Positions 9,427-16,032 of a DNA stretch of 23,657 nt are shown here, piece by piece (the stretch's first letter is position 1; each line of letters starts with the position of its first letter). This DNA is from Tannerella sp. oral taxon 808 (GTDB taxonomy: Bacteria; Bacteroidota; Bacteroidia; Bacteroidales; Tannerellaceae). The stretch is from NCBI GenBank assembly GCA_002890585.1, contig MIQB01000029.1, positions 1 through 23,657 on the forward strand, written 5' to 3'. A program made the position numbers and the translations under genes. The notes beneath the pieces were generated by a model. The model did no database searches. It saw only the letters and a program-made list of their open reading frames with translations, and was not told the DNA's origin.

Positions 9427-9527
9427 CTACCGCAAACGAAGTATGCCATTGTCCATGTTGGCAAAGCCTCTATCTCGACGCTTGATCCATTGAATCTTTT
9501 GATCAGGGGAGGCTTCGAGGATGCCGT
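9427..9527 (-). pseudogene. Possible remnant of a transposase C-terminus
   Basis: Reading the minus strand from array 2 toward the fbp terminator gives an open stretch of about 33 codons ending at TAG (9427-9429). It contains QKIQWIKRRDRGFANMDN, and downstream of the stop LPARLITEPLK in the same frame. The pattern Ile-x-x-Ile-Lys-x-x-Gly-Phe/Tyr-x-Asn-x-x-Asn resembles the C-terminal end of ISL3-like DDE transposases. No N-terminal part or terminal inverted repeat is visible. The assignment rests on general motif memory only and could be chance. Confidence 0.35.
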
Positions 9528-9800
9528 CGACGATCGTCAACGGCCATTTCCGCAAGGAAAAACGCTAACGACGATCGTCAACGGCCATTTCCGCAAGGAA
9601 AAACGCCAACGACGATCGTCAACGGGGCATTTCCGCAAGGAAAAACGCCAACAACGATCGTCGACGGAGCATTTCCACAAGGAAAAACGCCAACAACGAT
9701 CGTCGACGGGGCATTTCCGCAAGGAAAAACGCCAACGACGATCGTCGACGGGGCATTTCCGCAAGGAAAAACGCCAACAACGATCGTCGACGGGGCATTT
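9528..9800. repeat. Palindrome array 2: 41-42-bp units with GATC palindrome and GCAA-loop hairpin
   Basis: Seven palindromes with invariant core ACGATCGT, usually widened to GACGATCGTC, have their GATC at 9532, 9573, 9614, 9656, 9698, 9740 and 9782 (intervals 41, 41, 42, 42, 42, 42). About halfway between them lies a second hairpin, TTTCC-GCAA-GGAAA, whose loop is a GNRA tetraloop. In one copy (near 9673) only the loop changes (ACAA) while the stem is kept. The array lies between fbp and the LuxR-type regulator and carries no credible gene; several frames are open only because the repeat lacks stops. Confidence 0.95.
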
Positions 9801-9937
9801 CTATTCCAAGTAATAGTTATTGATGAATGGCTGGGCGCGGCGCCATATGGCATATTTCGTTTGCGGGAAACACAAATTCGCGCACCCATACAATCCGTTA
9901 TAGAGCCCTTTTTAATTAACCCATAACCACCCTCCCC

Positions 9938-10822
9938 ATGCTGTTGATCTACGCCAACATGAAAATGAGTGAAGCCATCGAGAGCCACCTCGCCCTCGTG
10001 CCCGTCATCAACCGCTTTGGCATACGCCTCGGCGTGGGCGACGACACAGTCAAGACCGTCTGCGAAGCACACGACGTAGATCCCGACTTCTTCCTCACCA
10101 TCGTCAACACGTTTATCAACGAAGATTACTTCCCCGAAAAGAAACTCCAGCATTTCCACCTCGGGCAGATCATCGATTACCTGAAGAAGACGAACCGATA
10201 CTACCTGCAAAACCAACTGCCCAACATCGAGCGGCACCTCCAGTTCTTCATCCACGCCTCCGACACAGGCAACACCTCACTGCGCCTCTTGGGAGACATG
10301 TTCGCCACCTTCAAGGAGCGCCTCCGCCGCCGCATCGAAGCCGACGAGCGAGACTGGTTCCCCCACCTCCTTGCCACAGCTGCTGACCCGAAGGGACACC
10401 GCCGCCGGACACGCCCCCACGCCCCCACCGACGACGACGAAACCATCCAAGCCACCCTCGACGACATGCGCCACATCATGCTCAAGCACCTCGCAGGCCC
10501 ATACGACGAGAACCTCTGCTACGCCGTCCTCTTCGCCATCGACACCCTCGGCCGCGACATCCGCCAGCACAACCGCATCCGGCATCGCATCCTCCTGCCC
10601 ATGATCGACGACGAAAGCAACCGCCTCTCCGAACGCGAGAAGGATGTCCTCCGCCTCATCGTCGAGGGCCTGACAAACAAAGAGATCGCCGCCCGCCTCT
10701 ACGTCAGCGTCAACACCATCCTCACCCACCGCAAAAACATCACAGCCAAGCTCGGCATCAAAACCACACCCGGCCTCACCTTCTACGCCATCACCCACCG
10801 CCTTGTCCCGGAGGTGAAGTGA
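9938..10822 (+). CDS. LuxR-type transcriptional regulator with possible degenerate hemerythrin-like sensor
   Basis: The product has 294 residues. Residues ~228-285 are a LuxR-type helix-turn-helix: LSEREKDVLRLIVEGLTNKE, then IAARLYVSVNTILTHRKNI and a KLGIKT end, so DNA binding is firm. The N-terminal part is not a response-regulator receiver. Residues ~20-60 (INRFGIRLGVGD to DPDFFLTIVNTF) resemble the DUF542/ScdA N-terminal region, and ~75-210 resembles a hemerythrin four-helix fold, including ERDWFPHLL and DIRQHNRIRHRILLPMI, where iron proteins have HxxxE and FP motifs. Several metal ligands look replaced (Arg or Asp for His or Glu), so iron binding is doubtful. If right, it would link nitric oxide, oxygen or iron stress to transcription. 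Start could also be the ATG at 9959. Fic follows after 37 nt, possibly co-transcribed. Confidence 0.75.
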   Translation: MLLIYANMKMSEAIESHLALVPVINRFGIRLGVGDDTVKTVCEAHDVDPDFFLTIVNTFINEDYFPEKKLQHFHLGQIIDYLKKTNRYYLQNQLPNIERHLQFFIHASDTGNTSLRLLGDMFATFKERLRRRIEADERDWFPHLLATAADPKGHRRRTRPHAPTDDDETIQATLDDMRHIMLKHLAGPYDENLCYAVLFAIDTLGRDIRQHNRIRHRILLPMIDDESNRLSEREKDVLRLIVEGLTNKEIAARLYVSVNTILTHRKNITAKLGIKTTPGLTFYAITHRLVPEVK

Positions 10823-10859
10823 AGGACTCGATCTTTATCCCCAATGTTTTGAGAGAAAA

Positions 10860-11987
10860 ATGACACACCCCTATCAGCTCCCCACACTCCCCCTGCCCTT
10901 CGACTTGGAGACGAGAGCCATCCTCAGGCAACTCAGCCTCTCGCACCGTCGATTGGCTGAACTTAAAGGTGTCGCTCGCACAATTCCCAACGAGCAAATC
11001 CTGATCAATACCCTGACGCTGCAAGAAGCCAAGGACAGCTCCGAGGTGGAAAACATCGTCACCACCAACGATGAGCTCTATCGTGCCGACCTCGCTATGC
11101 GGGATGTAGTCATCAATGCCTCGACGAAAGAGGTGCTGAACTATCGTCAATCCCTGCAACGCGGTTTTGCCTCTGCCAGACAAACAGGACTGCTTACACT
11201 GAACGATATACGGCGGATACAAGCAGAGCTGGTCGAAAACAAAGCCGGCTTTCGCGCCGTGCCTGGTACCACACTGAGGAATGATGCCAATGAAGTGGTC
11301 TACATCCCACCGCAAGACAACGGCGAAATTCAGCGCTTGATGGACAATCTGGAGCAATACATCAATGATCCGTCGCAGCACGACGTCGACCCGCTGATCA
11401 AAATGGCCGTCATCCACCACCAATTTGAAAGCATCCATCCCTTCTACGACGGCAACGGTCGCACGGGCCGTGTCATCTCCGTGCTCTACCTCGTGATCAA
11501 CGACCTGCTGGATCTCCCCATCCTTTACCTCAGCCGTTACATCACCCATAACAAAGGCACATACTACCGGCTGATACAGCATGTCCGTGATACGCAAGGC
11601 AGCACCGCGGAGGCTCACATTGCTGCCTGGGAGGCATGGATTCTCTTTCTACTCAAAGGCATCGAGGCAACCTCGGAACAGACCATCCAGCTGGTTGAAG
11701 GCATATCGATGCTTATGGCCAAATACAAGCAGCGCCTCCGTCCGCTCTTCGATAAGACCTATAAGCACGAGTTGCTCAACAACCTTTTCTTCCACCCCTA
11801 TACCAAGATTGAGTACCTCCAGCAGGACATGGGTGTGGGACGGAAGACGGCCGCTAAATACTTGGATATGATCGTCGGGAACGGACTGCTGGAGCGGATA
11901 AAAGTCGGGCGCTCCAATTATTACATCAACACATCATTGGTCAATCTCTTTGTCCATCACGGCCAGTCTGATCGCTCCAACCTCTGA
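10860..11987 (+). CDS. Fic family protein AMP-transferase, class II (self-inhibited)
   Basis: Fic enzymes usually transfer AMP from ATP to a hydroxyl of a target protein. The 375-residue product has the complete catalytic motif HPFYDGNGRTGR with His193. Upstream, Ser60-x-x-x-Glu64-Asn65 in SSEVENIVTT fits the (S/T)xxxE(G/N) inhibitory helix; its N-terminal position makes this a class II Fic that carries its own inhibitor. The order (Fic N domain, Fic core, C-terminal winged helix around residues 300-365, with EYLQQDMGVGRKTAAKYLDM) matches Shewanella-type Fic proteins of about the same size. No separate antitoxin is needed or seen. Base composition is lower in GC than neighbouring housekeeping genes, which hints at horizontal movement. 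Target unknown. Confidence 0.93.
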   Translation: MTHPYQLPTLPLPFDLETRAILRQLSLSHRRLAELKGVARTIPNEQILINTLTLQEAKDSSEVENIVTTNDELYRADLAMRDVVINASTKEVLNYRQSLQRGFASARQTGLLTLNDIRRIQAELVENKAGFRAVPGTTLRNDANEVVYIPPQDNGEIQRLMDNLEQYINDPSQHDVDPLIKMAVIHHQFESIHPFYDGNGRTGRVISVLYLVINDLLDLPILYLSRYITHNKGTYYRLIQHVRDTQGSTAEAHIAAWEAWILFLLKGIEATSEQTIQLVEGISMLMAKYKQRLRPLFDKTYKHELLNNLFFHPYTKIEYLQQDMGVGRKTAAKYLDMIVGNGLLERIKVGRSNYYINTSLVNLFVHHGQSDRSNL

Positions 11988-11988
11988 T

Positions 11989-12072
11989 ATGTACCCCAAA
12001 TCCCCATTTCGGGCACACGTCACTCACCACATGTACCCAAGAAGCCCATTCCGGGTACACATCACCTATACT
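11989..12072. repeat. Two-copy 42-bp palindromic repeat
   Basis: Two copies start at 11989 and 12031, each beginning ATGTACCC, about 31 of 42 positions matching. Copy 2 contains the inverted repeat GTACCC (12033-12038) with GGGTAC (12053-12058); copy 1 has a partial version. The first copy begins 1 nt after the Fic stop. The 42-bp spacing matches the period of the long arrays in this window. Confidence 0.75.
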
Positions 12073-12104
12073 GAACATCCACACACCCCAATAACAATCC
12101 CCTA

Positions 12105-12287
12105 ATGCCCCGCCGCAAGATCAGCAACACGCAAGCCGTGTGCATCCTCCTCCTTTGGTTCCTTTTGGTCTACATACTGCTCCGCTACAGCCCGACGGTG
12201 GACTTCATGACCGTCTTCACCATCATCGCCTCCGGCATCATCGTCTTCGTCCCCCTCTACAAAAACCGGCGACACAAAGACCGGTAG
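12105..12287 (+). CDS. Small two-helix membrane protein of unknown function
   Basis: The 60-residue product has a basic start (MPRRKISNTQ), a first transmembrane stretch at about residues 10-27 (AVCILLLWFLLVYILL), a short loop with YSPTVDF, a second stretch at about residues 34-52 (VFTIIASGIIVFVPLY), and a basic tail (KNRRHKDR). The helices and basic flanks are coherent, which argues for a real gene. I recall similar small proteins in Bacteroidales but cannot name a family. Array 3 begins about 20 nt after the stop. Confidence 0.65.
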   Translation: MPRRKISNTQAVCILLLWFLLVYILLRYSPTVDFMTVFTIIASGIIVFVPLYKNRRHKDR

Positions 12288-12307
12288 CCGTGCTCCGGGA
12301 TCTCCTC

Positions 12308-12527
12308 GGACGCCAGTCGAAGTCGCGGAATCACTGATTCCAGTGCTCGGACGCCAGTCGAAGCCGCGGAATCACTGATTCCAGAGCTCAGACGCCAGTC
12401 GAAGCCGCGGAATCACTGATTCCAGAGCTCGGACGCCAGTCGAAGTCGCGGAATCACTGATTCCAGAGCTCGGACGCCAGTCGAAGCCGCGGAATCACTG
12501 ATTCCAGAGCTCGGACGCCAGTCGAAA
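12308..12527. repeat. Palindrome array 3: exact 41-bp units with two alternating palindromes
   Basis: Unit starts are at 12308, 12349, 12390, 12431, 12472 and 12513, all exactly 41 bp apart. GGAATCACTGATTCC, a perfect 15-nt palindrome around a central C, is centred at 12334, 12375, 12416, 12457 and 12498 and is invariant. A second inverted repeat, GAC-GCCA-GTC, is centred at 12313.5 and then every 41 bp, so palindromes of two kinds alternate every 20.5 bp. Base changes fall mainly outside both palindromes. The array lies between genes that face each other. Confidence 0.95.
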
Positions 12528-12604
12528 TGCCGTGCGCGTACCCCGACAACGCTTCCATGGCTCCCCAGAGATACAGTGGGCCAACCATCTCCCCACGTAT
12601 GGAC

Positions 12605-12639
12605 AAAAAAAGGGCGTAAGCGTGATGCACACTTACGCC
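12605..12639 (-). terminator. Intrinsic terminator of the zeta-like operon
   Basis: On the minus strand GGCGTAAG (12639-12632) pairs with CTTACGCC (12620-12613) over an 11-nt loop and is followed by seven T (12611-12605). It lies about 80 nt past the stop of the 51-residue gene. Confidence 0.85.
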
Positions 12640-12721
12640 GATACCCCGGAGAGAAACGCTTTGCCCTGGTGGGCTGAAAGAACGAGATCTCCCTACGTCT
12701 CTTGGAAGGGGGAAAGGAGTA

Positions 12722-12877
12722 TTATAAGTCAACGGCTTTCACTTTGAAGATTCGTCCGTTGCGAGCAAAGACCAGCTCGCCGTTTTCCTCTTTTCTCTTC
12801 TTCACCAAACGCTGGAAGGCTAGGCTCGCACCTTTCACTACGTTCTCTTCAAACTTGCTTAACTCTCGTTCATTCAT
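12722..12877 (-). CDS. Small acidic/basic partner protein of the zeta-like kinase (51 aa)
   Basis: The ATG at 12877 overlaps the end of the zeta-like gene (TATGAATGA), so the two are translationally coupled. The protein begins MNERELSKFEENVVKGASLA, continues with a basic stretch (LVKKRKEEN), and ends GELVFARNGRIFKVKAVDL, which looks like a small beta hairpin. Codon use fits real coding, and the terminator at 12605-12639 closes the pair. The likely role is a partner or antitoxin of the kinase; that is inferred only from coupling and size. I recognise no named family. Confidence 0.65.
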   Translation of the reverse strand: MNERELSKFEENVVKGASLAFQRLVKKRKEENGELVFARNGRIFKVKAVDL

Positions 12878-13520
12878 AAGTTTCTAGTTTATTATAAACA
12901 ACAGGGTTATAGATACTCTTCTTCCCGTTCTTGAAGCCCTTTGCGATCACCTCCATCGGCGAGAGGGAGTTGTCTGTGATCATCCAATAATCGCAGATGG
13001 GGATGTAGAGCTGGAACAGGTTTTGGATGCCCGCCACGTAGCGCCGCCTCACGGTGCTCTCGGTGACGTTGTGACCACCAGATGCGACACGGTTGCGGAC
13101 ACGCTCCACGGCCAAGTCTGGCGTGTTGAGCCAGAAGTACAGCAGCGTCACATAGTAACCTCTCTCCTGCGCGTTCTGCAGCAGCTTGGCTATCGAGCGG
13201 CTGGCGAGGGTGGTTTCTAATGCAAACGTCTTGTTGGCTGCCACTAATTCACGAATGCGCCGGTACATGATTCGGCTGGCCTCGACGGCTACGGCGATGT
13301 TATCGGCATTGAAGGGCGACAATCCTTTCGCGATCTCGTCGGAATTGACAAACTCTTTACAGCCTAACATCTCGGGTAGGATGGTGTAGGAGGCAGTCGT
13401 CTTACCTGCGCCGTTGCAGCCGGATATGATGTATAAATAGGGCACTGTCTTGGGGGATTTCTTGACGCAAAAGTAGGTTAGATTTTCATAACCCCCGGCT
13501 TTCTTGTACGAAAGACGCAA
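12870..13520 (-). CDS. Zeta-toxin-like P-loop kinase
   Basis: The product is up to 216 residues. Walker A is SGCNGAGKTTAS (Gly34-Thr41). Further zeta-like features follow: FVNSDEIAKGLSP, with the Asp that in zeta toxins contacts the substrate; KTFALETTLASR, matching the ETTLS/ASR strand of zeta and chloramphenicol-phosphotransferase-like kinases; and RVRNRVASGGHNV with basic residues for phosphate handling. Zeta toxins phosphorylate UDP-N-acetylglucosamine and block wall synthesis; the substrate of this Bacteroidales branch is not known to me. The ATG at 13520 is the longest start. An in-frame GTG at 13445 gives MPYLYIISG-, closer to typical family N-termini, and a TACTTTTG -7 box at 13475-13468 would fit that shorter start. 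Confidence 0.85.
   Translation of the reverse strand: MRLSYKKAGGYENLTYFCVKKSPKTVPYLYIISGCNGAGKTTASYTILPEMLGCKEFVNSDEIAKGLSPFNADNIAVAVEASRIMYRRIRELVAANKTFALETTLASRSIAKLLQNAQERGYYVTLLYFWLNTPDLAVERVRNRVASGGHNVTESTVRRRYVAGIQNLFQLYIPICDYWMITDNSLSPMEVIAKGFKNGKKSIYNPVVYNKLETYE
13468..13475 (-). promoter_or_regulatory. Candidate Bacteroidota -7 box for the zeta-like gene
   Basis: TACTTTTG matches TAnnTTTG exactly on the minus strand, but no good TTTG lies 19-21 nt upstream. It lies inside the longest reading frame and supports the GTG start at 13445. Confidence 0.35.
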
Positions 13521-13554
13521 TAATGTGGACGAATCTGCGTTGGCGTGGCACTTT

Positions 13555-13562
13555 TACTTTTG
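13555..13562 (+). promoter_or_regulatory. Candidate -7 box for the GT87-like gene
   Basis: TACTTTTG matches TAnnTTTG exactly, 19 nt before the ATG at 13582. The -33 region is not a clear match. The leader would be very short. Confidence 0.4.
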
Positions 13563-13581
13563 CCGGCCGTAAAAACCAAGT

Positions 13582-14793
13582 ATGATGAATCGGAAGAAAA
13601 GACTCTTGGATTGGGTGACGGAGCGCCCGTTCTTCAATCGTTATACACCGATCGGGGTGGTGTGGGCTGTGGCTGCTGTGGCTGCGGCGCTGCTGAAATA
13701 CCCGAACAACAACTTCTCGATCTTCCGACATGTGTTTTGGCACGTGTGGCAGGGGTTGCCGCTCTATGCGGAGTATCCGGAGGTGTATCACGATGTGAAC
13801 CTCTACGGCCCGTTCTTCAGCTGCGTGGTGGCGCCGTTTGCGGTGTGGCCGCCGCAGGTGGGGCTTGGGCTGTGGCTGCTGGCGATGGCGGGACTGCTGT
13901 TCGTGGCTGTGCGAAGATTGCCGATGGAGCGGCGGGGGCGGTTGTTCGTGGCGTGGTTTTGCGCCAACGAGCTGTTCACGGCACTGTGTCTGGCGCAGTT
14001 CAACGTGGCCATCGCGGCGCTGCTGATCCTTGCGTTCGTGTGGATTGAGGAGGGGCGCGAGGGGTGGGCGGCGCTGATGATCGTCGTGGGGACGCTGGTC
14101 AAGATTTATGGCATCGTGGGGCTGGCGTTCTTCTTTTTTGTGCGGCGCAAGGGGAGGTTCCTGTGGGCGCTGGTGGGGTGGAGCGTGGTGTGCTTCGTGC
14201 TGCCCATGCTGCTATCGTCGCCGGGGTATATTTTGGAGCAATATGCGGTGTGGCCGGAGGCGCTTGGGGCCAAGAGTGAGGCGAATCTGTTTGCGCTTTA
14301 TCAGAACATTTCGCTGCCGGGCATGGTGCGGAAGATTTCGGGGTGGACGGACTATTCCGACTTGTGGATCATCCTGCCGGGGATGGTGCTGTTTGCGTTG
14401 CCATACCTGCGGAGGGGGCAGTACGGGCAGCCCGCGTTTCGGTTGATGTTCTTAGCGTCGGTGATGCTGTTCGTGGTGTTGTTCAGCACGGGCAGCGAGT
14501 CGAGCGGGTATATCATTGCGCTGACGGGCGTGGCCATTTGGTATGTGGGCGTGCCGTGGCGACGCAGCCGGTGGGATGTGGCGCTGTTGGTCTTCGCCTT
14601 CGTATTGACGAGCCTGTCGCCGTCGGACTTGTTTCCGCGATCGGTATTCAAGCGTTACGTGTTGCCGTATGCGCTGAAGGCGTTGCCGTGCGTATTGGTA
14701 TGGCTGAAGCTCGTGTGGGAGATGATGACTTGTAGTTACGAGTTAAGAGTTACAAGTGACAAGTCAGAAGAGACGCCCACCTCAAACTTGTAA
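13582..14793 (+). CDS. GT87 (DUF2029)-type polytopic membrane glycosyltransferase
   Basis: This 403-residue protein has about nine to eleven hydrophobic segments. It contains an early periplasmic-loop region with VNLYGPFFSCVVAPFAVWP, then AQFNVAIAALLILAF, and LVKIYGIVGLAFF. The GQ/QxN followed by a Lys-Ile/x-Tyr segment is the pattern of GT87/DUF2029 proteins, which use polyprenyl-phosphate sugars to add mannose or arabinose-type units on the outer face of the inner membrane. ATG at 13582 or 13585. The last ~20 residues (from CSYELRV) are encoded by one arm of a 24-bp inverted repeat and look acquired rather than conserved. A polysaccharide deacetylase follows, suggesting a shared role in a cell-surface glycan. 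Confidence 0.82.
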   Translation: MMNRKKRLLDWVTERPFFNRYTPIGVVWAVAAVAAALLKYPNNNFSIFRHVFWHVWQGLPLYAEYPEVYHDVNLYGPFFSCVVAPFAVWPPQVGLGLWLLAMAGLLFVAVRRLPMERRGRLFVAWFCANELFTALCLAQFNVAIAALLILAFVWIEEGREGWAALMIVVGTLVKIYGIVGLAFFFFVRRKGRFLWALVGWSVVCFVLPMLLSSPGYILEQYAVWPEALGAKSEANLFALYQNISLPGMVRKISGWTDYSDLWIILPGMVLFALPYLRRGQYGQPAFRLMFLASVMLFVVLFSTGSESSGYIIALTGVAIWYVGVPWRRSRWDVALLVFAFVLTSLSPSDLFPRSVFKRYVLPYALKALPCVLVWLKLVWEMMTCSYELRVTSDKSEETPTSNL

Positions 14794-14809
14794 CCCGTAA
14801 CTCGTAACT
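14734..14809 (+). repeat. 24-bp imperfect inverted repeat at the 3' end of the GT87-like gene
   Basis: Arms 14734-14757 and 14786-14809 complement each other at 22 of 24 positions, with a 28-nt loop. The arms consist of short direct repeats of the type GTAACTC / GAGTTAC, which continue to about 14829 and reach the start of the next gene. The 5' arm is translated as the tail of the glycosyltransferase. Repeats of this look are, from memory, common between Bacteroidota genes. Confidence 0.85.
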
Positions 14810-14832
14810 CGTAACTTGTAACTCATAACTTG

Positions 14833-15621
14833 ATGACTGATAAAAACATGATCCTACTGAGTTTTGACATTGAGGAGTTCGACCTGCCGACGGAGTACGG
14901 CCTGCCGATTGCGTGGGAGGAGCAGGTGCGCGTCTCGCGCGAGGGGTGCGGACATATATTAAAGGTATTGGCGGGGCACGGGGCACGGGCGACGTTCTTT
15001 TGCACGGCGCGGTTTGCGGAGGCGGCGCCGGAGGTGATCCGAGCCATCAGCGAGGGCGGGCATGAGGTGGCCTCGCACGGTTATGCGCATAGTGCCTTCG
15101 AGGTGGCCGACCTTGAGCGGTCGCGCCGAGTGCTCAGGCAGATGTCGGGGCAGCCGGTCGTGGGCTTTCGCATGCCGCGCATGATGTACGTCGCCGACGA
15201 GGCGCTCCGGCGAGCGGGCTACCGTTATAATTCGTCGCTGAATCCGACATGGATCCCCGGGCGCTACAACCACCTCCGCGAGCCGCGCACGTGGTTCCGC
15301 CGCGGGGGACTCGTGCAGCTGCCGGCGGCCACGACGCCGTTGGTGCGCTTCCCGCTCTTCTGGCTCTCGTTTCACCACCTGCCGCCCGCGCTCTACCGCT
15401 GCTTGGCCCGCCGCGCACTCCGCCACGACGGCTACTTGATGCTCTACTTCCACCCCTGGGAATTCATGCCGTTGCAGGGCATCGAGGGGCTGCCGCGCTT
15501 AGTCACCCGAAACAGTGGCCGCGCTGCCGTGGAGCGCTTGGATCGGCTCGTTGAAATGCTCCAACGCCGCGGTGAACGGTTCGGGACGATCTCGGAGTTC
15601 GTCAACGGACTTCCGCGGTGA
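14833..15621 (+). CDS. Polysaccharide deacetylase (NodB-fold) family protein
   Basis: These enzymes remove N-acetyl groups from glycans. The 262-residue protein shows the NodB motifs in order: motif 1 LLSFDIEEFD (Asp12, with Glu14), the FFCTARFAE strand, motif 2 SHGYAHS with metal-binding His82 and His86, motif 3 GFRMPRM with Arg, and the late LMLYFHPWEF with the conserved His. The Asp-Ile-Glu-Glu form of motif 1 resembles exopolysaccharide-associated deacetylases. No signal peptide is visible, so it may act in the cytoplasm or at the inner face. ATG at 14833 is preferred over the TTG one codon earlier. The gene is 39 nt from the GT87-like gene and probably works with it. Confidence 0.9.
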   Translation: MTDKNMILLSFDIEEFDLPTEYGLPIAWEEQVRVSREGCGHILKVLAGHGARATFFCTARFAEAAPEVIRAISEGGHEVASHGYAHSAFEVADLERSRRVLRQMSGQPVVGFRMPRMMYVADEALRRAGYRYNSSLNPTWIPGRYNHLREPRTWFRRGGLVQLPAATTPLVRFPLFWLSFHHLPPALYRCLARRALRHDGYLMLYFHPWEFMPLQGIEGLPRLVTRNSGRAAVERLDRLVEMLQRRGERFGTISEFVNGLPR

Positions 15622-15655
15622 TTGCTAAGGGGGTAATGGATCATGGATGATTAGG

Positions 15656-15929
15656 TTGACGTTTGCAGCGTTCCTGCAAAGGCCACGGCGGTTCGGTTGA
15701 CGTTTGCAACATTGTTGCAAAAGCCACGGCGGTTCGGTTGACGCTTGCAACATTGTTGCAAATACCACGGCGGGTCGGTTGACGCTTGCAACATTGTTGC
15801 AAATACCACGGCGGGTCGGTTGACGCTTGCAACATTGTTGCAAAGGCCACGGCGGTTCGGTTGACGTTTGCAACATTGTTGCAAAGGCCGCGGCGGTTCG
15901 GTTGACGTTTGCAACATTGTTGCAAACAC
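15656..15929. repeat. Palindrome array 4: exact 41-bp units with TTGCAAC hairpin
   Basis: TTGAC starts units at 15656, 15697, 15738, 15779, 15820, 15861 and 15902, all 41 bp apart. Each unit has the palindrome TTGCAACATTGTTGCAA (7-bp arms, 3-nt loop), centred at 15712 and every 41 bp after. The first unit differs: TTTGCAG-CGTTC-CTGCAAA keeps a 7-bp stem although both arms changed (A-T to G-C). The array sits between the deacetylase and the M16 protease and lacks a gene; open frames on the minus strand in all three phases are a by-product of the repeat. Confidence 0.95.
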
Positions 15930-15968
15930 CGGAACGGACGAAAAACCTAATAACGCACCGATAGAATG

Positions 15969-15999
15969 AACCATTCACCCGCCCATCTGTTGAATGGTT
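15969..15999 (+). other. 9-bp inverted repeat upstream of the M16 protease
   Basis: AACCATTCA (15969-15977) and TGAATGGTT (15991-15999) are exact complements with a 13-nt loop. There is no T run, so it is a possible operator or mRNA leader hairpin rather than a terminator. It ends 33 nt before the protease ATG. Confidence 0.5.
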
Positions 16000-16032
16000 T
16001 GAAATGAATACATCATCCACCCGGCAGCAATC

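Noticed and set aside
9490..9813. Repetitive peptide frames over array 2 (both strands)
   Set aside because: Several frames are open at once because the 41-42-bp unit lacks stop codons; the peptides change frame with the 41/42-bp unit lengths and have no start context.
15650..15951. Short inverted flanks of array 4 (ATTAGGTT / AACCTAAT)
   Set aside because: Only 8 bp, and at different distances from the first and last palindromes (17.5 versus 30.5 bp), unlike the symmetric ends of array 5; could be chance.
15625..16020. Cys/Gln-rich repetitive peptides over array 4 on the minus strand
   Set aside because: All three minus frames give the same repeated peptides because 41 is not a multiple of 3; it is a repeat artefact.
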